The notes below the pieces were generated by a model. That model saw nothing but the letters and a program-made list of their open reading frames with translations. It was not told the origin of the DNA and did no database searches. The translations under genes and the position numbers were made by a program. DNA of 64,000 nt from contig JAIXMX010000001.1 of NCBI GenBank assembly GCA_020328155.1, positions 62,001 to 126,000 of the forward strand. The letters run 5' to 3'. Source of the DNA: Candidatus Endomicrobiellum agilis. GTDB taxonomy: Bacteria; Elusimicrobiota; Endomicrobiia; Endomicrobiales; Endomicrobiaceae. Within the stretch, counting starts at the first letter, position 1. Each line of letters starts with the position of its first letter. Shown here in pieces: positions 56,857-64,000 of this stretch.

Positions 56857-57292
56857 CTCCTTATAAAAGAAGTGGTTTTCTCAAAATTAAAACAACAAGA
56901 TTTATAACCTTGCCCGCTGATTTGTTCAGAAGTAAGTTTAACAATATTTAAGTTAATAGGCGCAGAATAAATAATTTCATCTTTAAGTTTTACGCACCCA
57001 TGCAATATATAACCAATGGCAGCAAGAGCAACAGAAGCAACAAAATTCAAAGCACAATTTGCAACCCTATTACCTACGTAACCATAGGGAAACACAAATA
57101 CCAAGAAATCCAATAGGAAGGCTCAACGCTGTCGGGCAGAGCTGGAACAGGTTCTGATGTCAGCGGAGGCGTTAGAGCGTCTTCTTTTCCTTCATTCTCA
57201 ACGGCAGTATTCACAGTGTTCCCGCTATTTAGGGACCTGCCGCAACCAGCGATTAAACTTACTGCTGAGAACAAAGATAATACTTTTTTCAT
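56853..57292 (-). pseudogene. Lipoprotein plus transmembrane protein, split by a frameshift
   Basis: Frame one starts at an ATG (57292): MKKVLSLFSAVSLIAGCGRS is a strong lipoprotein signal (lipobox LIAG-C), followed by an acidic Pro-rich linker ending WISWYLCFPMVT (57074). Frame two (57113-56853) overlaps it and contains a membrane segment, ANCALNFVASVALAAIGYIL, then KLKDEIIYSAPINLNIVKL and a basic end. Together they give signal, linker, TM segment and soluble tail, the same layout as at 41040-41470 and 59055-59414. It is either one frameshifted gene or two overlapping genes. Confidence 0.5.
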
Positions 57293-57775
57293 GCTTGTTC
57301 TTAAGTAAATTTTTGTATAATTTTAATGCAATGCTTTTAAAGAGTTGGGCATTGTAGATAACAATCAAAAAGCTGCAAAAGGCGGAGCGGTTTTGTGATA
57401 AGCTGCTCCACTTCCAATTCAACATGCAACTCTAACTCAATTAATTGCATGCAATCTTTCATTGTTCAACGGCTAGGCGGTCTACTGCGCGTCTAAACCT
57501 ACGCCGAAAAGAACCTTCTGAATCAATGTCCGAGATTATCCTTAACCATCGCCAGAAAGTTTGGTTCAAAACATCTGGATTTATTTTATGTGTCTGTATC
57601 TCCAAGCTCTTGTCATTGCCTGCGTCGGCAAATGACCAACTATCCAGTTGAACATAATGTATTTATCTGCCCTGTTCATATTAAGCAAGAAAGTATGCAA
57701 AACGCTGGCATATTTCAACATCTGCATGCAATTCGCATATTGGATTTACCACAAATTACTCTCTTTTGCTAATAT
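57293..57775. other. Decayed interval upstream of the lipoprotein gene
   Basis: Minus-strand reading gives only fragments, for example LHTFLLNMNRADKYIMF near 57700-57640. No gene can be supported. The 60 bases before 57292 should contain its promoter. Confidence 0.35.
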
Positions 57776-58020
57776 CCGATGTTCGCATGCATTCTGTTTG
57801 TAATTGTGTTTTATTTTTCGTATGAATGCGGAATATAATCTCCGTGTCTTTATACAAGTCCGCAAGAGCAAGAATAGTTGCGGTTATACCTCCGACTACT
57901 TTAGTTTTTGTCCCAATCTACCGCTCTGAAAAAGAGGATGTTTTTGACTCTTTCTTGTTATCGTTCGCATGCTCCGAAGAGTTTGTCCCTCCAGATGTTT
58001 TTGCATGTCCATAACTATCT
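57776..58020 (-). pseudogene. Remnant of the accessory transmembrane family
   Basis: One minus-strand frame reads KTSGGTNSSEHANDNKKESK, then one in-frame stop, then IGTKTKVVGGITATILALAD followed by LYKDTEIIFRIHT and a helical tail ending at a TAA (57776). The hydrophobic part and its KVVxGIxxTILA..LYK pattern match the decayed gene at 41310-41365, so both descend from one family. No start is visible. Confidence 0.55.
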
Positions 58021-58400
58021 CTTGCGGTTACTACTTATTCATTTGGCTTCCCATACTGATACATTCGTTCTTTTTGTATTCAAGAATTTGTTCTTCAATC
58101 ACATTCTTGCGTATCGCGTTTAAGGAATGTTTTTGTTTTCCTTTTTCTCTGGTATATTCCCAAACCATTTTTTATTGATTCATCTTTCACTTTTTGGGCT
58201 GCTTGCTCAAATTTTTTCCTGTTGTCTTTCTCTTTAAATTTCTTCCGTTTGCAGTTTTAGTTCTTTGGTTCTCAAGATTTTACACTTCGATTCATGCAGA
58301 GTTAATCCAGATTCTCGAGACACTTGTTTGTATATCTTCCAACTTCTCATCTTTTTCTGTTTTTTTATCTTCCTACTTCGTGCGGATTTGCAAGCTCTAG
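58021..58400 (-). pseudogene. Decayed gene containing copy 2 of the dispersed repeat
   Basis: The minus-strand frame from about 58353 reads MRSWKIYKQVSRESGLTLHE, then SKCKILRTKELKLQTEEI and a stop. A neighbouring frame continues FEQAAQKVKDESIKNGLGIY and KTKTFLKRDTQECD, and a further piece ends KKNECISMGSQMNK. Bases 58202-58314 are the reverse complement of the 16681-16793 copy. The layout (helix, conserved LTLHE segment, charged helices) is that of a small DNA-binding or packaging subunit, but the assignment is only a guess. Confidence 0.5.
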
Positions 58401-59054
58401 CAGTATTCCAAAAATGAAACCACGCACTGCGGAAGCACCCGTATTTTTAAACGCATAATCCAAAGCTAAACTTCCTATCTTAATCACATCCAGTCAGACT
58501 TAATAAAAGAAATATTAAAATGACTACAGAAACACGTTCTTTTTGTTATTCTGCTTCCTGCGCTTTCCACACTCTATAAAATATTTTCTTCTTTCATTTT
58601 ATTCCCTTTACATTGACATCAATCGTTGAAGCTCGTTTTTTATATGCTTCTTTAAAATATATGCATCCTATGTTTTTTTATATTTTATAATACTTATTTT
58701 AAAAGTACAACATCAATATATCAGATTTGCACTCTGATATTTGGTATATATTTGTTTGTTTAGTGTTTTTATTAATATAGCAATACCAATTCAAAAAATC
58801 TTTTATCAAGTCCATAAGTATAAAATCGCTAATATTTTTTTATATAGTAGGAATAAGGAAGATAAGAAAGCGAAAAATCTTTTTAAATCCCGAATAAATT
58901 TAATACAGCGCATAGTTGCTGTGTCAAGGTAAAAACTGACTGTGAGAAATTGTATAAAATTTGCTAAACTTTTATTAAACGAATAAGTATATTAGTACGT
59001 CATATCGAACATGTAAATGTCAGTAATTTTAGTAAACGGCAGCATGGGGATAAT
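58401..59054. other. Non-coding interval
   Basis: No supported gene is visible. A 63-codon plus-strand frame at 58741-58932 (MVYICLFSVFINIAI...) has no ribosome-binding site or family resemblance, and AT bias can explain it. The tail contains GGGGATAATATG leading into the next unit. Confidence 0.35.
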
Positions 59055-59414
59055 ATGAAAAGACTGTTTAAGCTATTATGCATGTGTCTCTTTTCTTATC
59101 GGCGGCATGTCGCCTGCCATATGAGGTTAATAACAGTCTGGCGGAGGTCAATGACAGTCTATTGCAAGTAAAAACGGTAGAAAGAAAGAGTTATGATTTC
59201 AACAATAACTATGGACATCCTACCCTCGTCTCTTTGTTTGTATGTATTCTCTCTGTGCGTTTTTTTATGCGGTTTTATATTCTTCGCCAAAGAATCAATA
59301 GACGCCAAAGAGCAATTCAAAAAAGCCAAAAAATATTACGAAAGAAGAAAAGAGGAGTATGAGGGAAGGATGAATATGAAAGAATCAAAGAAAGATATGA
59401 AGAATGCGTTGTAA
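59055..59414 (+). pseudogene. Frameshifted lipoprotein/TM/coiled-coil gene of the accessory family
   Basis: The ATG at 59055 begins MKRLFKLLCMC. One frame over, from 59078, is MHVSLFLSAACRLPYEVNNS, with a perfect lipobox (LSAA-C), then a coiled-coil-like NSLAEVNDSLLQVKTVERKS. From 59193 a third segment, in the first frame again, has the membrane span SSLCLYVFSLCVFLCGFIFF and the helix AKEQFKKAKKYYERRKEEYE, ending at 59414. Joined, these give signal, linker, TM and coiled coil. Two compensating indels would restore one gene; alternatively these are overlapping genes. Confidence 0.5.
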
Positions 59415-59611
59415 ATATTGAGTATGGTGGGAAAGGCAATGACAATATTCGCGATATTCTTCTTTGTTGTTCCTCCTATTTTTGCTATGAGCCGTCCCTG
59501 TTTTCTATGATTCCGTTGTATATCTCAAAATGTTTAACAGCAGTAGAAATGTTCCTTGCTTCTTATACGTTAGCTAATGATATTTAGACGACATTTAAAA
59601 GGGATAATCAA
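59415..59611. other. Short intergenic region
   Basis: No gene is visible. An AAAAGGGATAATCAA leader before 59612 provides the ribosome-binding site of the next gene. Confidence 0.35.
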
Positions 59612-60088
59612 ATGAAGAAACTGTTTATATCTTTACTATGTTTTATACTGTTTTCGCAGTCGGCATATGGCAGTTTTCTCGGTATTTGCCGTAAGTATGA
59701 AGGACAACACGATGCTTGTATAAATGCCAAGAATCAGTACAGAAACTTGGAGAGTCAGTGCGAAAACGCAAGAAGTCGGTGCGAAAGCTCAAAGAGCCGG
59801 TGCGAGGAACAGCTTAGCGGATATATCGGCAACGACAGTCTTTGGTGTAAAGTTTTTAAATATATGTCGTTTGTTGCAATTATACTTAGTATAGCTATTA
59901 CTCCTTTTGCTATTTATGAAAAGCTGCAAAATAATGCTCTAAGAAAAGACTTAAACAGTGTAAAAAGCGACTTAGGCAGGACAAAAAGCGATTTAAATAG
60001 AGTGACAAGCGACTTAAATAGGGTAAATAGCGAAAATATATCTATGAAAAGCGACTTAGCAAATATGTTTCAAAACGTATTTGATTGA
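59612..60088 (+). CDS. Exported/membrane protein with Cys-heptad and 7-residue coiled-coil repeats
   Basis: The 158-residue protein has a cleavable signal, MKKLFISLLCFILFSQSAYG. Next comes a predicted coiled coil in which Cys recurs every seven residues (SQCENARSRCESSKSRCEEQ). A transmembrane span follows at about 88-108 (YMSFVAIILSIAITPFAIYE). The C-terminal tail is built on a degenerate seven-residue unit (KSDLGRT, KSDLNRV, TSDLNRV, NSENISM, KSDLANM). The frame is intact, unlike its relatives nearby. Topology suggests a periplasmic Cys-rich rod and a cytoplasmic or opposite-side coil. No known family is recognised. A strong terminator follows. Confidence 0.75.
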   Translation: MKKLFISLLCFILFSQSAYGSFLGICRKYEGQHDACINAKNQYRNLESQCENARSRCESSKSRCEEQLSGYIGNDSLWCKVFKYMSFVAIILSIAITPFAIYEKLQNNALRKDLNSVKSDLGRTKSDLNRVTSDLNRVNSENISMKSDLANMFQNVFD

Positions 60089-60128
60089 ACTAATTTGATG
60101 TGAGAAATAATTATTATGTGATTAATGA

Positions 60129-60158
60129 AGAGCTTGTAGAAAACTACAGGCTCTTTTT
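60129..60158 (+). terminator. Rho-independent terminator after the coiled-coil gene
   Basis: An 11-bp stem AGAGCTTGTAG/CTACAGGCTCT with one G-U pair closes a short A-rich loop and runs into T-rich sequence. Confidence 0.9.
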
Positions 60159-60756
60159 CTTTGGTTATGTTGATAAATTTAAGTCGTAAGTGTTTCTATA
60201 TTTGTTTTTTATGTCGGGTTTCTATGGCTAAAATCTATGTTTTTTAACATTTTAAAGAATCAGAATTAATTAAGAGTTAAGCCTTGTTTAGCGCTTAGCT
60301 ATAAATATCCACAGCGGAAACATAAAACCAGAATAGAAACAAATACTTCGATTTTATATAAAGAACGGTGTGATTATTATATATGCTTCTGAAGTTTTAA
60401 TTATTTGCAAGTCTTAAATGTTTGCTGAAAAATAAAATGACGTGAGTGTGTTTCGCTATAAAGATAACAAAAGCAAGTATAAATCCTTTTATTCCGTATA
60501 TAAAAAGTATATAATATCCATACCTATTGGATAAATATTTAATCTACTTTTTTGTCTTTTGACTAAAGAAAAAAATTTATTTACTGGTGTAATATCAATT
60601 CGAACTTTGTCTATCGCTATAAACGAAATAATTGTGATAGGATAAAATGATGGGTTAAATCTATTATGACGGCAAAATGCATCAAAGTACGTTAAGTTAA
60701 ATGATGCAGGAATGCAGTGCTTGTTATTTGTTATAAAATCTCATAGGAGTAAGCAA
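60159..60756. other. Intergenic region upstream of the hydrogenase operon
   Basis: No gene is visible on either strand. It should contain the promoter for hydCBA. Several AT-rich -10-like boxes exist, but none has a clear -35 partner. An ATAGGAG site precedes the hydC ATG. Confidence 0.4.
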
Positions 60757-61245
60757 ATGGAATCAGATTACGGTAAGTTTGAGGCAGTGTGCCGGATTCT
60801 TGAAGAAAATAGTTTTGATAAGTCGAAGCTGATAGCTATTCTTCAGTCGGTTCAGGAAGAATACAGGTATTTGCCGGAAGACATTTTAGATTTTATAGCG
60901 TCATCACTGAAAATTTCTCCCGCAAGAGTTTACGGGGTCGCAACGTTTTTTGCGCATTTTACTTTAAAACCTAAAGGTAAACATATCATAAAAGTTTGCG
61001 ATGGAATAGCCTGCCACGTAAAAAAATCCGATCGTCTTATAGATGCGGTAAAAAATAGGCTTGGGTTAAAAGAACTCGAATACTCTACAAAAGATATGCT
61101 TTTTACAATTGAAACGGTTTCGTGCCTTGGGGCATGTGGTCTTGCCCCTGTTTTTCTTATGGACGAAGAGGTTCACGGACAGATGACTTCCGATAGAGTT
61201 GTTAAACTGATTGATAAAGTAATGAGTCAAGAGGAGGTAAAATAG
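60757..61245 (+). CDS. hydC: NADH-linked hydrogenase/NuoE-type 24-kDa [2Fe-2S] subunit
   Basis: The 162-residue thioredoxin-like ferredoxin subunit begins MESDYGKFEAVCRILEEN (ATG 60757, site ATAGGAG). It contains LQSVQEEYRYLPEDILDFIA, PARVYGVATFFAHFTLKPKG, VCDGIACHVKKSD and TVSCLGACGLAPVFLMDEE. The four Cys hold a [2Fe-2S] cluster. Its neighbours are NuoF-like and hydrogenase genes, so it is HydC/HndA of the soluble trimeric enzyme rather than complex I. The longer frame from 60712 lacks a ribosome-binding site. Confidence 0.93.
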   Translation: MESDYGKFEAVCRILEENSFDKSKLIAILQSVQEEYRYLPEDILDFIASSLKISPARVYGVATFFAHFTLKPKGKHIIKVCDGIACHVKKSDRLIDAVKNRLGLKELEYSTKDMLFTIETVSCLGACGLAPVFLMDEEVHGQMTSDRVVKLIDKVMSQEEVK

Positions 61246-63116
61246 TGGTAGATTTAGATGAAATAGCCCGGTCAGTTCAAAAAGCCGGAAAAAATATAAC
61301 TAAAAGGATTATTATCTGCGCAGGCACAGGTTGCGTTGCAAATGGCTCCATTAAAGTTTTTGAAAGTTTTTTAAATGCTGCGAAAGAACTGGGAATGGAT
61401 GTACACATCGAATTGAGAGAAGAAAATAGTGGAACATTTTTGTCTAAAAGTGGTTGTCAGGGATTTTGCCAGAAAGGTCCACTTGTAAATATTTTGCCTG
61501 CCGGGATACTTTATATAAGAGTTAAAGTTAGCGATGTAAAAGAAATTTTAGAGAAAAGCATAAAAAATGAAGAGCTTATAGATAGGCTTTGTTATACTGA
61601 TAATGGGAAAGTATGCAAAGGGCAAGATGAAATTCCTTTCTATAAAAAACAGCACAGAATGGTTATTAAACAATGCGGCATTATGGATCCCGAGAATATT
61701 AAAGAATATATTTCTATTGGAGGGTACAGAGCTGCAAAAAAAGCTTGTGCGGAGATGACCGATAAGGAAATATGCGATGTGGTTTTAGAATCAGGTTTTA
61801 GGGGACGTGGTGGCGGAGGATTTCCTGTCGGTAAAAAATGGAGTTTAGCCAGAAGTCAATCTGCTTCAAAAAAGTATATTATTTGTAACGGCGACGAAGG
61901 TGATCCGGGTGCATTTATGGACAGGAGTGTTATGGAAGGAAATCCGCACGGCGTTATAGAAGGTTTGATAATCGCAGCAAAAGCAACTGGTGCCGATGAG
62001 GGATACGTGTATGTGAGAACAGAATACGCTCTTGCTGTTAAGAGAATGAAAAAAGCGGTAAAAGATGCTACAGATATTAAAGTTTTGGGAAAAAATATTT
62101 TTGGATCAAACCATAATTTTACACTTCACGTTATGGAAGGAGCCGGTGCTTTTGTATGCGGTGAGGAAATTGCGCTAATAGCTTCGGTCGAAGGAAAAAG
62201 AGGAATGCCTTTGCCGAAACCTCCTTTTCCCGCACAGAGTGGATTATGGGGAAAACCTACTACGATAAATAATGTTGAAACTCTTGCGGCTATTCCCATG
62301 ATAATAAATTATGGCGCAGACGTTTTCAGAAAGATAGGAACTGTGTCTTCTCCTGGGACAAAAACGTTTGCGTTAACCGGACACGTCTTGAATACGGGAC
62401 TTATTGAAGTTCCTTTGGGGTCAACTTTAAGGCAGATAATATTTGACATTTCAGGCGGGGTTACAGATGAAAAAGGACATGTCAAAGACAGTAACTTTAA
62501 AGCCGTACAGATAGGCGGACCTTCAGGCGGTTGTTTGACTGAAAGGCACCTTGATCTTTCGTTGGATTTTGACTCTTTAAAAAGAGTCGGTGCTATGGTA
62601 GGTTCAGGCGGACTTGTGGTAATGAATAAAAGTACTTGTATGGTAAATATTGCAAGGTTTTTTATGCAGTTTACGCAAAATGAATCTTGTGGAAAATGTG
62701 TTTTATGCCGCGAGGGAACGAAACAAATGCTTTTAATGCTCAACGATATTACCGAGGGTAAAGCGGACGAAAATACTATTCCGCTTTTGGAAAAACTTGC
62801 TAAAGCGGTTCAAATAGGTTCTCTATGCGGGCTTGGGAAAACTGCTCCTAATCCGGTTTTGTCGACGTTAAAATATTTTAAAGATGAGTACGATGCTCAT
62901 GTTAAAGAAAAAAGATGCCCCGCGGGTGAATGCGCAAATCTTATAAGCTATAGGATAACTGACAAATGCGTCGGCTGTACGGTTTGCTCAATGAAATGTC
63001 CTGTAAAGGCTATAAGTGGCGAACGCGGGCAGAAGCATAAAATTGATGTTATAAAATGCGTAAAATGTGGTATTTGTATGCAGTCATGCAAACTTAATGC
63101 AATAGAAAAAGCTTAA
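61245..63116 (+). CDS. hydB: NADH-linked hydrogenase flavin subunit (NuoF-like)
   Basis: The protein has 623 residues. Residues 1-110 form a [2Fe-2S] thioredoxin-like domain (CAGTGCVANGSIKVF, SGCQGFCQKGPLV). The FMN/NADH domain (about 140-430) has LRGRGGGGFPVGKKW-like RGRGGGGFPVGKKW, YIICNGDEGDPGAFMDRSVM and GAGAFVCGEEIALIAS. ESCGKCVLCREGTKQM binds a [4Fe-4S] cluster. The C-terminus has CVGCTVCSMKCPVKAI and CVKCGICMQSCKLNAI, two more clusters. The GTG start overlaps the hydC stop. It passes electrons between NAD(H), ferredoxin and HydA, and may be electron-bifurcating. Confidence 0.95.
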   Translation: MVDLDEIARSVQKAGKNITKRIIICAGTGCVANGSIKVFESFLNAAKELGMDVHIELREENSGTFLSKSGCQGFCQKGPLVNILPAGILYIRVKVSDVKEILEKSIKNEELIDRLCYTDNGKVCKGQDEIPFYKKQHRMVIKQCGIMDPENIKEYISIGGYRAAKKACAEMTDKEICDVVLESGFRGRGGGGFPVGKKWSLARSQSASKKYIICNGDEGDPGAFMDRSVMEGNPHGVIEGLIIAAKATGADEGYVYVRTEYALAVKRMKKAVKDATDIKVLGKNIFGSNHNFTLHVMEGAGAFVCGEEIALIASVEGKRGMPLPKPPFPAQSGLWGKPTTINNVETLAAIPMIINYGADVFRKIGTVSSPGTKTFALTGHVLNTGLIEVPLGSTLRQIIFDISGGVTDEKGHVKDSNFKAVQIGGPSGGCLTERHLDLSLDFDSLKRVGAMVGSGGLVVMNKSTCMVNIARFFMQFTQNESCGKCVLCREGTKQMLLMLNDITEGKADENTIPLLEKLAKAVQIGSLCGLGKTAPNPVLSTLKYFKDEYDAHVKEKRCPAGECANLISYRITDKCVGCTVCSMKCPVKAISGERGQKHKIDVIKCVKCGICMQSCKLNAIEKA

Positions 63117-63199
63117 ACATTAAACATATATATTATCGTGTTTGCATTGTATAACAAATGTCGGATTAATTTGTTATACAGATTAGGAGGTTTGGGTTG

Positions 63200-64000
63200 A
63201 TGGAAAAGTATTTGACGATAAATGGCAGAAAAGTTTTATTTAATGGTGAAAAAAATCTTTTGGAAGTTATAAGGAAAGAAAATATAGAGTTGCCGACGTT
63301 TTGTTATCATTCGGAACTCAGCGTTTACGGTTCATGTAGACTTTGTATGATAGAAATTGAAGGCAGAGGAATACTTCCTGCTTGTTCTACTCCACCTGAG
63401 AACGGAATGGTGATTAAGACAAACACTGAGCAGATAATAGAATTGAGAAAAATTATAATGGAGCTTTTTCTTGCAAATCACGATGGAGAATGCACTACGT
63501 GTGGAAAAAGTGAAACCTGTCAGCTTCAGACATTGGCGAGAAGACTTGGCATTGATGAAATAAGATTTAAAAATGTTATGCACAAAGAACCTAAAGATTT
63601 ATCTACATATTCTTTAGTAAGAGAGTCTGGTAAATGTATTCTTTGCGGTGACTGCGTAAGATTTTGTGATGAAATACAGAGTGTAGGGGCGATAGGTTTT
63701 GCAAATCGCGGTCAGAAGTTCGTGATTTGTCCGAGTTTTGGAAATGATTTAGAGTCGTCGGGGTGTGTTTACTGCGGACAATGTGCAAGAGTGTGTCCTA
63801 CAGGTGCAATTATGCCTAAATCTGAAATAAGCTATGTGTGGAAAGCTTTAAGCGATCCAAAGAAAAAAGTTATAGTCGCAATAGCTCCTGCGGTGCGTGC
63901 GGCAATCGGAGAAGTATTTGGACTTGCCGGCGGCAATGGAACCGAGATAGCTGGAAAAATTGTGGCGGCTTTGCGTTCTATGGGCTTTGCAAGAGTTTTT
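63200..64000 (+). CDS. hydA: [FeFe]-hydrogenase catalytic subunit, 3' end outside window
   Basis: The frame from the ATG at 63200 (AGGAGG site ten bases upstream) is open to the window end. MEKYLTINGRKVLFNGEKNL starts a [2Fe-2S] plant-type ferredoxin domain (LPTFCYHSEL, GSCRLCMIEIEG). A His-Cys cluster follows (ANHDGECTTCGKSETCQLQ). Then come two [4Fe-4S] motifs, CILCGDCVRFCDEI and CVYCGQCARVCPTGAI. The start of the H-cluster domain is at VIVAIAPAVRAAIGE. The H-cluster Cys motifs lie beyond the window. It evolves or oxidises H2 with HydB and HydC. Small minus-strand frames over this gene are shadows. Confidence 0.96.
   Translation, partial: MEKYLTINGRKVLFNGEKNLLEVIRKENIELPTFCYHSELSVYGSCRLCMIEIEGRGILPACSTPPENGMVIKTNTEQIIELRKIIMELFLANHDGECTTCGKSETCQLQTLARRLGIDEIRFKNVMHKEPKDLSTYSLVRESGKCILCGDCVRFCDEIQSVGAIGFANRGQKFVICPSFGNDLESSGCVYCGQCARVCPTGAIMPKSEISYVWKALSDPKKKVIVAIAPAVRAAIGEVFGLAGGNGTEIAGKIVAALRSMGFARVF

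Noticed and set aside
58741-58932. 63-codon plus-strand ORF
   Set aside because: No ribosome-binding site or protein-like pattern; explained by AT-rich sequence.

Overview
This 64-kb window is AT-rich, with many short decayed genes between well-kept metabolic operons. The gene content points to a Gram-negative strict anaerobe: a trimeric NADH-linked [FeFe]-hydrogenase, a PPi-dependent phosphofructokinase, an oxygen-sensitive class III ribonucleotide reductase, flavin-dependent ThyX, and Kdo/heptosyl transferases for a lipopolysaccharide core. My best guess is a member of the Elusimicrobiota close to Endomicrobium (Termite Group 1), and the density of pseudogenes suggests a host-associated lineage undergoing genome reduction. 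The assignment is inference from gene content and recalled knowledge, not from a database search.

Layout. Positions 1-6290 hold a three-gene, defence-like cassette: an SF1 helicase with a C-terminal nuclease, a large helical protein with a frameshift, and a PD-(D/E)XK-type protein. It ends beside the 3' end of tRNA-Gln (6376-6451). tmRNA, tadA and a thioesterase follow. From 9.9 to 13.3 kb methionine synthase is split into a separate reactivation-domain protein and MetH. From 13.5 to 16.6 kb lie nrdG and nrdD. Here the large NrdD chain lacks its glycyl-radical domain, and a separate 59-codon gene (14304-14483) carries that domain. nadA, a wrecked thiM, a cytidylate-kinase-like gene and a MATE transporter follow on the minus strand to 21.2 kb.

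From 21.7 to 34.5 kb is a plus-strand block: two HD-domain paralogues interleaved with tgt, yajC and secDF, then waaA, an acyltransferase-heptosyltransferase fusion, a second heptosyltransferase, a decayed third one, and pfp with a strong terminator. bioB, hom, a dapL-like remnant and the HU gene lie on the minus strand to 40.7 kb. From 42.0 to 48.0 kb are yjbQ, rsmD, a RecB-like nuclease, and argB/argD/argG. From 49.0 to 52.7 kb is a complete riboflavin set (ribD, ribE, ribBA, ribH), followed by tRNA-Lys, tRNA-Glu, purA, thyX and a cation/proton antiporter. The window ends inside the hydrogenase operon (hydC-hydB-hydA) at 60.8-64.0 kb.

The intervals 16.7-17.2, 35.7-38.6, 41.0-42.0 and 56.5-60.1 kb share a theme: small lipoproteins, single-TM and coiled-coil proteins, mostly frameshifted, and one repeated piece of coding-like DNA. 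They look like copies of one accessory (perhaps prophage- or surface-related) gene family in different stages of decay. The most notable finding is the split anaerobic ribonucleotide reductase; the defence-like cassette and the lipoprotein/TM family come next.
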